Assembly (NCBI RefSeq): GCF_034259205.1
Contig: NZ_CP139487.1
Location: 1,054,001 to 1,118,000 of the forward strand
Direction of reading: 5' to 3'
DNA: 64,000 nt
From: Peredibacter starrii
GTDB lineage: Bacteria; Bdellovibrionota; Bacteriovoracia; Bacteriovoracales; Bacteriovoracaceae
Positions within the stretch are counted from its first letter, which is position 1. Each line of letters starts with the position of its first letter. The notes under the pieces are model-generated. The model was not told the origin of the DNA and searched no databases. It worked only from the letters and a program-made list of their open reading frames with translations. This document shows, piece by piece, positions 53,552 to 62,009 of the stretch. Made by a program: the position numbers and the translations under genes.

Positions 53552-54454
53552 TTACTTATTCATCGCGAGCATAATCTCGCGAGTAACTTTCGAAGCAAAA
53601 CAAGAAGAGTTGTTAGTAGCGTCCAGCATTGGAGCTAGCTCAACGATATCTGCGCCTACGAAGTTTTTACGGTTAAGGATCTTAAGGATCTTCATGAAGC
53701 CGTGGAAATCTTCACCACCGGCCTCAGGCGTACCTGTACCAGGGAAGAAACCAGGATCAAAGAAATCCAGATCAAGAGTTAAGTAGATCGGACGAGAATC
53801 ATCGATTCCTTCCAACCACTCACAACACTCTTTAAGAGATGAAGCAAGCGTCTTGTTCTCTTTCATCCAGTTGAACTCTTGGCGAGGTCCAGAACGGATT
53901 CCGTATTGGATCAAGCGGTTCTTAGGAGTGAAGTGATCTAGCACGCGACGGATAATCGAAGCGTGAGAATACTTCTCTTCAAGGTAACCATCACGAAGGT
54001 CTGTGTGAGCATCTAGGTGAAGAAGAACGAGATCAGGGTAGTTCTTCATATAAGTTACGATTGGGCCGTAAGAGATTGAGTGCTCACCACCAAGAGTAAC
54101 GAATTTGATCTCGTCTTTTTTAAGATCAAGGTCCTTCGTCATTTCCATGAAGAATTCATTCGTAAGGTGCCACTTCGACGGATAAGTCGGAAGGTCACCC
54201 ATCGTGATGATGTTGTAGTCTTGAGTGTCTTTATCCAGGTACGGAGAGTAGTCCTCTAGACCATATGAAGCTTCACGAATGGCACTTGGAGCGAAACGAG
54301 CGCCTGGACGGAAAGATGTTGTACCGTCAAAGCAGAAGCCGATGATGTGAGTTGAGTGCGAGAAGATCGCCTCAGCGTACTGAGTACCGATGAACGGCTT
54401 TTGCGGCTCTAATCCTTCAACTTCTTTAATTAAACGAGGTTCTTTATTTGTCAT
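53552..54454 (-). CDS. speB: Agmatinase-type ureohydrolase
   Basis: A 300-residue binuclear manganese ureohydrolase: LGGEHSIS, LHLDAHTDLRDGY, SHASIIRRV and LDLDFFDPGFFPGTGTPE are the metal and substrate motifs. It follows speE by 1 bp in the same direction, which supports agmatinase (agmatine to putrescine plus urea) feeding spermidine synthesis rather than arginase. AGGAGT lies before the ATG. No arginine decarboxylase gene is in the window. Confidence 0.88.
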   Translation of the reverse strand: MTNKEPRLIKEVEGLEPQKPFIGTQYAEAIFSHSTHIIGFCFDGTTSFRPGARFAPSAIREASYGLEDYSPYLDKDTQDYNIITMGDLPTYPSKWHLTNEFFMEMTKDLDLKKDEIKFVTLGGEHSISYGPIVTYMKNYPDLVLLHLDAHTDLRDGYLEEKYSHASIIRRVLDHFTPKNRLIQYGIRSGPRQEFNWMKENKTLASSLKECCEWLEGIDDSRPIYLTLDLDFFDPGFFPGTGTPEAGGEDFHGFMKILKILNRKNFVGADIVELAPMLDATNNSSCFASKVTREIMLAMNK

Positions 54455-54455
54455 A

Positions 54456-55310
54456 TTACTCCTGACCGATCATTTGCTTGTGGAAGTTAGAGATGGCAAA
54501 TGTTCCTTTGTGCCAGTCCATGTTGTACCACTTGAGTGATCTCTGAAGAGAGTGCATGTGGCCCATCTTAGCTGGGTTAAGATCTGTCGCACGGTATTTC
54601 TTAGAAGAGAAACCGAACGTCCAGTAAACACCAGGGTAAATAAGCATCGGAGCATTGAACGAGCTCACGATTGGGAACACTTTTCTCATGTTGTTGTAGA
54701 TGTTCTTGATACCAAACTCATCCAGGAATGGATTTTCAGTTTGGTTCATCATGATACCGTCTTCTGTAAGAGCGTTATACACGTCAGCGTAGAACTCATC
54801 AGTGAAAAGACCTGAAGCGAAATCAACCGGGTCAGTTGAATCAACTACGATGATATCGTATTCAGCTTTAGCGCGCTTAATGAAAGCGAAACCATCTTCT
54901 GGTAGAACACGAACGCGCTTATCAGATAGACCTGAAGTACAATCCGGGAAATAAATTTTAGAAACTTCGATCACGCGCTCATCGATCTCAACCAGATCAA
55001 TGCGCTCGATATCCGGGTGCTTTACGAATTCACGAACTACACCGCCGTCACCGCCACCGATGATCAGAACTTTTTTACAGTTGCGGCTTACCATATATGG
55101 GATGTGAGAAACTACTTCGTGGTAAACGAACTCGTCCTTGTCAGACACCATGGTCTTGCCATCAAGAAGAAGCAGTTTTCCAACTGAGTCAGTTTCAACA
55201 ACATCAATCTTCTGAAACTTTGATTGCTCAGAGTGAAGGTATTCTTTGATTTTAAAACCCATTGAGAAAGTCTTATGGAAAAACTCCTCAACCATCCAGT
55301 TGCCGCTCAT
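54456..55310 (-). CDS. speE: Spermidine synthase (polyamine aminopropyltransferase)
   Basis: A 284-residue methyltransferase-fold enzyme that transfers aminopropyl from decarboxylated SAM to putrescine. GGGDGGVVREFVKH is the nucleotide loop, LVEIDERVIEV follows, and DSTDPVDFASGLFTDEFY is the catalytic Asp gate. The length is standard. It is upstream of speB in a two-gene polyamine operon. Confidence 0.94.
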   Translation of the reverse strand: MSGNWMVEEFFHKTFSMGFKIKEYLHSEQSKFQKIDVVETDSVGKLLLLDGKTMVSDKDEFVYHEVVSHIPYMVSRNCKKVLIIGGGDGGVVREFVKHPDIERIDLVEIDERVIEVSKIYFPDCTSGLSDKRVRVLPEDGFAFIKRAKAEYDIIVVDSTDPVDFASGLFTDEFYADVYNALTEDGIMMNQTENPFLDEFGIKNIYNNMRKVFPIVSSFNAPMLIYPGVYWTFGFSSKKYRATDLNPAKMGHMHSLQRSLKWYNMDWHKGTFAISNFHKQMIGQE

Positions 55311-55516
55311 GTTCGCTCCTCTATGAAATAAGGGGGATTTTTAACCCAAAAACTACTGATTTCAAAGCATATTTCGAGGTTTGGATAACCGTACAAATTG
55401 GTCTCCGGAGGGCATCCAAGTGAATTCAAACTTTTGCACGACGCCATGAAAATCAAAACTCAAACTTTCGAGGAAAATGATCTATGATAGGGGGGTTATT
55501 TCAATAAAGGATACCC

Positions 55517-56506
55517 ATGATTTTAGTAACTGGTGCCGCCGGTTTTATCGGTAGCGTGATTGTAAAAGAATTAAATGCTCTTGGAATCGAAGACCTGCTT
55601 CTTTGTGACCATTTCGAGACAGGCGATAAGTGGAAAAACCTCCGTGGCCTTAAATACGATTCATTTGTTCAGGTAGAAGACCTGTTCGACCACCCCATCT
55701 GGAAAAAGCAGGGCGGACTTAAAGCGATTTATCACATGGGTGCATGTTCAGCGACGACTGAACTGGATATGGATTTCTTGTATAAGAACAACACTGAATA
55801 CACTAACAAGCTTCTGGCCTTGGCCACGACGAAAAATATCCCAATCGTTTACGCTTCAAGTGCCGCTACATACGGCGCCGGTGAGCAAGGCTATTCGGAT
55901 GATCATAAAGGGATCGCAAAACTCGTTCCGCTTAATAAGTATGGCTACTCAAAGCAGCTGTCTGACGAGTGGATTCTAAAACAAACGAAAAAACCAAAAG
56001 TTTGGTTCGGAGTTAAGTTCTTCAACGTATTTGGCCCGAATGAGTACCACAAAGGCAAAATGAGCTCAGTGGTGTTCCAGTCTTTCAATCAAATTAAAGA
56101 AGTGGGCGAAGTAAAACTCTTCAAATCTCACCGTCCTGACTACAAAGATGGCGAGCAGCTTCGTGACTTCGTTTATGTAAAAGACGTGGTTCGTGCCATG
56201 ATCGCTTTAATCGATGCTGGTAAAAAGAAGCCGTCAATTTCCGGGATTTATAACCTTGGAACAGGCGAGGCGAGAAGTTTCCATGATCTGGTGAAAGCAA
56301 CTTACGCTGCCATGGACATTAAACCAAAAATTACCTTCATCGATATGCCAGTTGAACTAAGAAACCAGTATCAGTACTACACGCAGGCGGACATGGGTAA
56401 ATTAAAGAAGGCCCTGCCGAAATTTAAATTCATGAAACTGGAAGAAGCTGTCGATGATTATGTACGTAATCACTTGGCACAAGAAAATCCTTATTTGAGT
56501 GTTTAA
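55517..56506 (+). CDS. hldD: ADP-L-glycero-D-manno-heptose 6-epimerase
   Basis: An extended SDR enzyme making the heptose precursor of the LPS inner core. The NADP-binding motif is VTGAAGFIGSVIV; MGACSATTELD and ASSAATYGAGEQG are HldD signatures, and YGYSKQLSDEW holds the catalytic Y-x3-K. The 329-aa length is typical. It indicates heptose-containing LPS. Its stop overlaps the FliG-like gene by 1 nt. Confidence 0.93.
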   Translation: MILVTGAAGFIGSVIVKELNALGIEDLLLCDHFETGDKWKNLRGLKYDSFVQVEDLFDHPIWKKQGGLKAIYHMGACSATTELDMDFLYKNNTEYTNKLLALATTKNIPIVYASSAATYGAGEQGYSDDHKGIAKLVPLNKYGYSKQLSDEWILKQTKKPKVWFGVKFFNVFGPNEYHKGKMSSVVFQSFNQIKEVGEVKLFKSHRPDYKDGEQLRDFVYVKDVVRAMIALIDAGKKKPSISGIYNLGTGEARSFHDLVKATYAAMDIKPKITFIDMPVELRNQYQYYTQADMGKLKKALPKFKFMKLEEAVDDYVRNHLAQENPYLSV

Positions 56507-56937
56507 TGAATAAAAAAATTGATGGTCTGAAACAAGCAATCGAAATGCTCCAGGGTCTAGACCTTGCGGCCCAACAGTCTCTCATCGCAGAGATTGCCCG
56601 TAAGGATCCTGAGATGGCCATCAAGTTAAAACAAAACCTCGTGACCTTTGATGATCTGAAATACCTAACGGTTGCCATGATGAAACGCCTTCTTCAAGAC
56701 ATCGATCTGGATGTTCTAGGGCTGGCTCTTCGCGGGGCCAGTAAGGAAGTGACTGATCATCTCCTCAACATGTTCTCGACCAATATGAAACGTGATGTGG
56801 AAGATTACTTAAAGGGAAAACCTCGTCCGCTTTCAGAAGTTCTGGAAGCTCAGAAGAAGATCATGGATGTGGTTATTCGTTTAAGAGATAAGGGCGAGAT
56901 CGTACTTTCAAAAGACAAGTCAGAGAGATACGTGTGA
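56506..56937 (+). CDS. Stand-alone FliG C-terminal-domain-like protein
   Basis: A 143-residue protein matching the last third of FliG. IARKDPEMAIKLKQNLVTFDDLKYL corresponds to the family's RKDPELA..FEDL hinge, then LQDIDLDVLGLALRGASKEVTDHLL and PRPLSEVLEAQKKIMDVVIRLRDKGEI follow the torque domain. Of the charged torque residues of E. coli FliG, the K264 position is Arg, R281 appears as Asn, D288 is kept and D289 is Tyr, by hand alignment. The FliF- and FliM-binding N/M domains are missing. It is co-transcribed with hldD; its role is unknown. Confidence 0.75.
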   Translation: MNKKIDGLKQAIEMLQGLDLAAQQSLIAEIARKDPEMAIKLKQNLVTFDDLKYLTVAMMKRLLQDIDLDVLGLALRGASKEVTDHLLNMFSTNMKRDVEDYLKGKPRPLSEVLEAQKKIMDVVIRLRDKGEIVLSKDKSERYV

Positions 56938-56972
56938 GCCCAAAGGCCCACACGTAGGTCTTATTATTTTTC
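56929..56972 (+). terminator. Intrinsic terminator overlapping the FliG-like stop codon
   Basis: TACGTGTG and CACACGTA (8 bp), extended by GCC-CAAA-GGC, then TCTTATTATTTTTC. The stem includes the stop codon. It lies between convergent genes. Confidence 0.75.
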
Positions 56973-57581
56973 TTCAACTACATAGCTATCAAGTTTAAAT
57001 CCGAGGATCTTCTTTTGAGACACTTTATACTCTCTAAGTGTCTCAAGTGGCTTCACATCGTAAACCACGTTCTCACCGTCATATGACTTCTGACGGGCCT
57101 TGATTTCAAATGTCTCTGCCTCTGAATCTCCAAGTGATGGAAGGTCCTTGAAGCGGATTTTCATTTCATCGTTTTCTCGAGTCACCGCCGTCCCGTATTG
57201 AGCACAGTAAGTTTCTGGAACCGGACAAGTGCGAGGGATTGAAATCCGCTCTTCTCTCCATTCTTCATGGTAGCGAACGCAGCGACCATTATTAGGATCG
57301 GTCTGAACACAGCGACGAACACGCACGCGGTTATAACGAACATCTTCACCGCAATAAGTAGAGGACTGACGAACTACATAACGTGTCTCGTAGCGCTCAC
57401 AAACTGAGTTGGCCATGGGCACTTTAAATGTGATCACCACTGTCTCTGGTGTTTTATTGGTGCGAACAACAACTGCTGCATCGGAATTAACTGATACCTT
57501 TTCAGAAAGTAGTTCGACTCTTTCTTGGGCATAAGTTGATAGGGAAGTAGTGAGAGCAAGAAGAACAAAGAGGACTTTCAT
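56964..57581 (-). CDS. Hypothetical exported Cys-containing protein, 205 aa
   Basis: A signal peptide (about 1-18, ending TYAQ) precedes a beta-rich protein with six or more Cys in its middle (CERYETRYVV, TYCGEDV, RRCVQTD, GRCVRYHEEW, TCPVPETYC), probably disulfide-bonded in the periplasm. Not recognised; no catalytic motif seen. It is monocistronic and convergent with the FliG-like gene. Confidence 0.65.
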   Translation of the reverse strand: MKVLFVLLALTTSLSTYAQERVELLSEKVSVNSDAAVVVRTNKTPETVVITFKVPMANSVCERYETRYVVRQSSTYCGEDVRYNRVRVRRCVQTDPNNGRCVRYHEEWREERISIPRTCPVPETYCAQYGTAVTRENDEMKIRFKDLPSLGDSEAETFEIKARQKSYDGENVVYDVKPLETLREYKVSQKKILGFKLDSYVVEEK

Positions 57582-57961
57582 ATAGAAGACTCCTTATATT
57601 GGTGCGAACTTCATACCAAATTCCCGAGTGAAACAGGGGATTAATGTATAACTTACAATGTTTGGCATGAGTGGTCTTATTGACCCCAAGCACGGAGCTA
57701 ATTTGGCCTCATTGATGACTAAAATGCCCTGGATGCTGTAGGCCCAAGTTTTTCCCAAGCTCGTAACTAATCAAAATCTCATTTTCTTAAGTTGGCACGA
57801 ATCCTGCTCTATGGTTCCCGAGAGAACGGTGGGTTTACTCAAGGATGAGTACCTGTAAGAAACGGAAGTCCCCCCGGTCTCGCCATGGAATGGCCTTCGA
57901 TTTTAAAGGAATTAAGATCGAATTAACATCAAGGATGAGAATCACTTTTAAGGAGAGCTTT
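57582..57961. other. 380-bp intergenic region between divergent genes
   Basis: It contains the sigma-54-type promoter at 57792-57808 and a 5' leader of about 140 nt for the DksA-like gene. The leader has a weak hairpin (GTTC/GAAC near 57814). A frame from 57845 is open but lacks a good ribosome-binding site. Nothing else is recognised; enhancer sites for a sigma-54 activator would be expected near 57600-57750. Confidence 0.6.
57792..57808 (+). promoter_or_regulatory. Sigma-54 (RpoN) -24/-12 promoter
   Basis: TTGGCACG-AATC-CTGCT matches the consensus YTGGCACG-N4-TTGCW with one change, and has the invariant GG-N10-GC spacing. Predicted transcription start is about 57819, giving a leader of roughly 140 nt before the DksA-like gene. 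Confidence 0.72.
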
Positions 57962-58438
57962 ATGGAAAAAGCAACAATCGAACACTTCAAGAACCTCTTC
58001 ATGGAAATCCTTTCTGAAGAAGAAATCTTTGAAGGCAAACTCTCGCCGGTGAGCCTTGAAGGTGATGAAGTAGACATTGTTTCTGTTGAGAAAGAAAACC
58101 AAATGGATTTCCGCCTCAAAGCAAGAAATGCTGTGTATCTAAAGAAAGTACGCAAGTCTCTTCAGAAAATTGAAGATGGAACTTTTGGCGAGTGCGAAGA
58201 GTGCGGCGCCGAAATTACTCATAACCGTCTACTAGCTCGTCCGACTGCTGACCTTTGCATTCACTGTAAAGAAGCTGAGGAAAAAGAAGAGAATCAACTG
58301 GTTCACCGTAACCGTGATTCATTGAAGAACGGCCGTGTTCTTCCAATCGAGCACCTTGAGCGCGGTTATAACAAAGATGAAACATCGACTTCTGATTTCC
58401 ACGTCACACACATGGATTATCAGGACATCGTGAACTAA
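57962..58438 (+). CDS. DksA/TraR-family zinc-finger protein
   Basis: A 158-residue protein with an N-terminal coiled-coil region (about 1-75) and the family zinc finger: C-E-E-C-G ... LC-x2-C (C-x2-C-x17-C-x2-C) within FGECEECGAEI...DLCIHCKEAEE. DksA-type proteins enter the RNA polymerase secondary channel and act with ppGpp. ATG 57962 is preferred over an upstream frame start because AAGGAGAG lies 7 bp before it. The acidic tip motif of DksA is not obvious, so it may be a paralogue with a different role. Confidence 0.87.
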   Translation: MEKATIEHFKNLFMEILSEEEIFEGKLSPVSLEGDEVDIVSVEKENQMDFRLKARNAVYLKKVRKSLQKIEDGTFGECEECGAEITHNRLLARPTADLCIHCKEAEEKEENQLVHRNRDSLKNGRVLPIEHLERGYNKDETSTSDFHVTHMDYQDIVN

Positions 58439-58465
58439 GTAATTGGGGATTTTGTTTTGTTGAAA

Positions 58466-58496
58466 AAGGCCTTCGAATGAAGGCCTTTTTTTTATT
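58466..58496. terminator. Bidirectional terminator between dksA-like gene and htpG
   Basis: AAGGCCTTC-GAAT-GAAGGCCTT with a T tract (nine T) on the + strand and TTTTTCAAC on the - strand; lies between two convergent stop codons. Confidence 0.88.
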
Positions 58497-58500
58497 TTGA

Positions 58501-60378
58501 TTAAACGATGAACTGAGAAAGTTCCTGAACTAAAGACTGAGAACGAGAAACAAACTTCTCTTTGTCCTCAGAAGTCAGACCTTCTGATGAAAGACTAGCA
58601 AGATCCTGAACGTGATGAACGATCTTCTCAGCTAGTTCTTTCTTCTCACCCTTTTCCCAAATCTTAAGTGCGTTCTTAATCAGGGTATTGCGAGGGTTTA
58701 CCACCAAGGTCTTCTTCACTGGCATGCTGAACGCGCTGTTACCCATCGACTTAGTCATCTGCTGGAAGCGCTTCATTTGCTCATCAACTTTGAAGTAGGC
58801 CGATGAAGAAGCGTTTTTAAGGCTCTTCACGTCCACATCCAACGTCATTTCTTTTTCTTTATTGTCGCCAACCAGAACTTGCTTAAAGAAGTCCTTGATC
58901 TTGATGTCATCAGCATGGGTGTCAGTTGCTTCAAGAAGGTTTTCGATCTCAGAATCAATTGAAGCGAACTTGAAAGTCTGCTCGCCGACTTTCTTCATCT
59001 CACAGTGCTGCATGAAGTGCGGATCAATGTATTGATCTGTCTCAAGGACCTGAATGCCTTCGGCCTGAAGTTGTTTACGAAGAGACTCATCACTTAGGTT
59101 CTTCTCAAAGTAAACGTACTTATCTTTAAGCTTCTCTTTGTACGCTTCCGGAACTGATGCCTGATAGTCTTCAAGTGTCACAAGTTTTCCGTCTGTGTTT
59201 TTAAACAGCACGAATTTTCTCATCACTTCATCAAACTTCTCATCCTGCATACAACCGTATTTTACAAAAAGACCGATATCTTCCCAGGCCTTCTCATAAC
59301 GTTCACGATCAGAGTTAAAGAGCTTCTTAAGTGACTCAGAAACTTTCTTGATGATGTAGTTCGAGATCTTCTTGATGTTCGGATCACCTTGAAGTGATGA
59401 ACGCGAAACGTTTAGCGGAATATCCACTGAATCAATGGCACCTTTTAAAAGCCCCAAGAAATCAGGCACAATGTTTTTCACGCTGTCTGAAACGAATACT
59501 TGTTTCGAGTAAAGCTGAATACCATTTTCCTGAATCGGCTTACTTTGATTCAGCTTGGGGAAGAACAACACACCTTGAAGTGTGAACGGGTGATCAACAT
59601 TTAAGTGTAACCAGAATAGCGGCTCTGGATCCATTGGGAACATCTTACGGTAGAACTCTTTGTAGTCCTCATCCTTAAGTGTGGTCGGATCTTTTTTCCA
59701 AAGGGGAGTTGTCTCGTTAATGATTTCTTCTGTTGCTTCTTTATTTGATAGATCCATAAGACCAATCGGATAAGGCATGAATGAACAGTAACGAGTCAGT
59801 GTTTCATTGAATTTCCATTTATCCAAGAAATCCAATGAGTCTTCTGCGATATGAAGCGTGATAGTAGTTCCCACTTCTGATTTCGTTGACTCAGAGAACT
59901 CATATTCAGTATCTCCGAGACAAGTCCATTTAGTTGGTTTTGAACCCGGCTGCATAGAAAGAGATTCAACTTCAACTTTTGCGGCAACCATGAAGGCCGA
60001 GTAGAAACCCAGACCGAACTTACCAATGATTTCGTCCTTGGCAGTGTTGTTGCCCATGGTTTTCATTTTCTGAACGAATTCTTCCGCGCCAGAGAAGGCG
60101 AGTTGAGCGATGTATTTTTCAACTTCACTTTCATTCATCCCAAGACCGTTATCTGAAATGGTAATGGTCTTGGCTTCTTTATTGAGAAGAATTGAAACTT
60201 TACCGGCCGGTGTCTCATGACCCTCTGAACGGGCCAGGGTCGATCTTTTGGTGATCGCGTCACAAGCGTTAGAAACTAGCTCACGAATAAAAATATCGTG
60301 CTCTGAGTAAAGCCACTTCTTGATAATGGGGAAAATGTCATTTGTTTTTACTGAAATCGAGCCTTTACGGGTTGTCAT
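58501..60378 (-). CDS. htpG: Molecular chaperone HtpG (Hsp90)
   Basis: A 625-residue Hsp90. The N-terminal GHKL ATPase has ELVSNACDAI, DNGLGM and GKFGLGFYSAF; the middle domain has PLWLHLN-type PEPLFWLHLNVDHPF and NVSRSSLQGD; a C-terminal dimerisation domain follows. ATG 60378 is used rather than an upstream frame start at 60438: GGAGAGAG lies before it and MTTRKGSIS is the normal HtpG start. Length is normal. No sigma-32-type promoter is evident upstream. Confidence 0.95.
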   Translation of the reverse strand: MTTRKGSISVKTNDIFPIIKKWLYSEHDIFIRELVSNACDAITKRSTLARSEGHETPAGKVSILLNKEAKTITISDNGLGMNESEVEKYIAQLAFSGAEEFVQKMKTMGNNTAKDEIIGKFGLGFYSAFMVAAKVEVESLSMQPGSKPTKWTCLGDTEYEFSESTKSEVGTTITLHIAEDSLDFLDKWKFNETLTRYCSFMPYPIGLMDLSNKEATEEIINETTPLWKKDPTTLKDEDYKEFYRKMFPMDPEPLFWLHLNVDHPFTLQGVLFFPKLNQSKPIQENGIQLYSKQVFVSDSVKNIVPDFLGLLKGAIDSVDIPLNVSRSSLQGDPNIKKISNYIIKKVSESLKKLFNSDRERYEKAWEDIGLFVKYGCMQDEKFDEVMRKFVLFKNTDGKLVTLEDYQASVPEAYKEKLKDKYVYFEKNLSDESLRKQLQAEGIQVLETDQYIDPHFMQHCEMKKVGEQTFKFASIDSEIENLLEATDTHADDIKIKDFFKQVLVGDNKEKEMTLDVDVKSLKNASSSAYFKVDEQMKRFQQMTKSMGNSAFSMPVKKTLVVNPRNTLIKNALKIWEKGEKKELAEKIVHHVQDLASLSSEGLTSEDKEKFVSRSQSLVQELSQFIV

Positions 60379-60483
60379 ACTCTCTCCAATAGTGGTGTCA
60401 TATTGTCGTCTATTCAATAGGTTTAAGAAGTCATACAAAATATGGGTTCATACAGATTAACGTCAAGGGTTTGAAACGAAATT

Positions 60484-61005
60484 ATGTCGAACGAAATCAT
60501 GCCACTTAATATTCTCGCTACCGGTGGCACCATCGAGAAAATTTACGACGAGTTTGAAGGCTCTCTTCAAAATCGCGATACGATTGTAAAAAATAAAATT
60601 CTTCAGAAGCTGCGCCTGCCTTATACCGACATTACGGTGAAACAGATCATGTCGAAAGACTCACTGTATATGGATGAGAACGATCGCGCGTTTATCCTGA
60701 ATTCCATCAAGGCCCACGAGAAGGGTGGCCATCCAATCGTGATTCTTCACGGTACGGACACGATGGATCTTACATCTCGTTACTGCTTTGAACATTACCC
60801 AGAGGTGACGGTTCCGGTGGTTTTCACTGGTGCCATGAAGCCCCTTGGATTTGATGATTCAGACGCCGCTCAGAATGTAATCGAGGCGATTTTCGCCGCT
60901 CGTATTTTGCAGCCAGGTTACTACGTCACATTTCATGGAAAACTCTTTATCGTCCCTAAATTTAGAAAAGATAAAAGTCGCGGAACTTTTGAGGAGATTG
61001 AATGA
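60484..61005 (+). CDS. Short asparaginase-domain protein (N-terminal domain only)
   Basis: A 173-residue protein with the type I/II L-asparaginase N-domain: ILATGGTIEK (first catalytic Thr), ILHGTDTMDLT (Thr-Asp pair) and FTGAMKPLGFDDSDA. The C-terminal domain of the usual 320-350-aa enzyme, which completes the dimer site, is absent, and the end looks natural because the next gene overlaps by 4 nt. It may be an intact small family rather than a broken gene. Activity is uncertain. Confidence 0.82.
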   Translation: MSNEIMPLNILATGGTIEKIYDEFEGSLQNRDTIVKNKILQKLRLPYTDITVKQIMSKDSLYMDENDRAFILNSIKAHEKGGHPIVILHGTDTMDLTSRYCFEHYPEVTVPVVFTGAMKPLGFDDSDAAQNVIEAIFAARILQPGYYVTFHGKLFIVPKFRKDKSRGTFEEIE

Positions 61006-61826
61006 AAACATTATTGTTTGCTCTGACACTTCTTTCAGCTAACGCTTTTGCATGGGGACCAACTGGCCACCGAGTGGTGGGACAGGTCGCAGAAAGACAT
61101 CTTACGGTAGATGTTCACTACAAGATTTTTCAACTCTTGGGTGGGCAGTCACTTGCTCGAGTAGCGAACTGGCCGGATGAAATTAAGTCTGAACCACAGA
61201 CTTATTCTCATACCTACAACTGGCACTACACGGATTGGGCAGATGAAATGCACAATCACGATGAGACAAACTCATCAGGAAAACTCATCACTTCACTTCG
61301 TGAGCAAATTGCCGTTCTAAAAGATCCGGCCGCTGCTCAGGAGAAAAAAGTCTTCGCGATTAAATTCATCACTCACTTAATGGGTGATCTTCACCAGCCA
61401 CTTCACGTGGGCAATGGTGTCGATCGTGGGGGTAACTACTGTAAGGTGGTTTTCCAAGGTCAATCAATGAACCTTCACGCTCTTTGGGATGAAGGGATGA
61501 TTGATTTCACAAAACTTAGTTTCACTGAAATGGCGCAATTTGTTTCTCAAGGCCGTTCACTGGACAATATCGCCGCTTGGAAAAAAGGCGATCTTCTGGA
61601 TTGGGCACAAGAATCTAAAACACTTCGTAACGAAATTTATCCGGATGAAGTGAACCGTTCTTCTGAACCAGGGGCCATGAAGTCCTATTGTAAAAAAGAG
61701 GCGACAGCTGAAGAGATTCCAAAGATCGGTTACGAGTATTCGTACAAGTTCGTGCCGGTGATGGAACAGCGTCTGTTTCAAGCAGGTATTCGCCTGGCGG
61801 CCGTTCTCAATGAGGCGCTTAAGTAG
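61002..61826 (+). CDS. S1/P1-type zinc nuclease, secreted
   Basis: A 274-residue phospholipase C/P1 nuclease-fold enzyme. The signal peptide ends in NAFA, leaving Trp18 as the mature N-terminus; in this family the N-terminal Trp binds zinc. WGPTGHR (W1, H6), NWPDEIK (Asp), HTYNWHY, THLMGDLHQPLHVG and NLHALWDEGMID carry the remaining zinc ligands. It degrades single-stranded DNA and RNA in the periplasm or outside the cell, which would suit a predator or scavenger. It overlaps the asparaginase-domain gene by 4 nt. Confidence 0.92.
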   Translation: MKTLLFALTLLSANAFAWGPTGHRVVGQVAERHLTVDVHYKIFQLLGGQSLARVANWPDEIKSEPQTYSHTYNWHYTDWADEMHNHDETNSSGKLITSLREQIAVLKDPAAAQEKKVFAIKFITHLMGDLHQPLHVGNGVDRGGNYCKVVFQGQSMNLHALWDEGMIDFTKLSFTEMAQFVSQGRSLDNIAAWKKGDLLDWAQESKTLRNEIYPDEVNRSSEPGAMKSYCKKEATAEEIPKIGYEYSYKFVPVMEQRLFQAGIRLAAVLNEALK

Positions 61827-61886
61827 CCTAAAACAAGGCCTGCCCGCAAAAGCTGGCAATTTTAAATTCCGACCATCCTTTTCAAG

Positions 61887-61917
61887 AACTCTAACCCCTC
61901 TAAAAGAGGGGAGAGTT
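61887..61917. terminator. Long hairpin without a clear T tract after the nuclease gene
   Basis: AACTCT/AGAGTT and CCCCTCT/AGAGGGG stack into a 13-bp stem with a 2-nt internal AA asymmetry. No run of T follows on either strand, so it may be a weak or factor-assisted terminator, or an RNA-stabilising 3' structure. Confidence 0.4.
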
Positions 61918-62009
61918 CCTGAAGATTCCCCCGGCAATCCTTTCTCCCCCGATAATAATTTTAAGAATTTAAGAAAATAGGTCCGATAGAACTATTGAGG
62001 TCTATGACC

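Noticed and set aside
57845-57961. Longer N-terminus for the DksA-like protein starting at 57845
   Set aside because: The extra 39 residues are basic and unlike the family, whereas AAGGAGAG sits at the right distance before the ATG at 57962.
60379-60483. Heat-shock (sigma-32 or CIRCE) control element upstream of htpG
   Set aside because: No CTTGAAA/CCCCAT pair and no TTAGCACTC inverted repeat was found in the gap.
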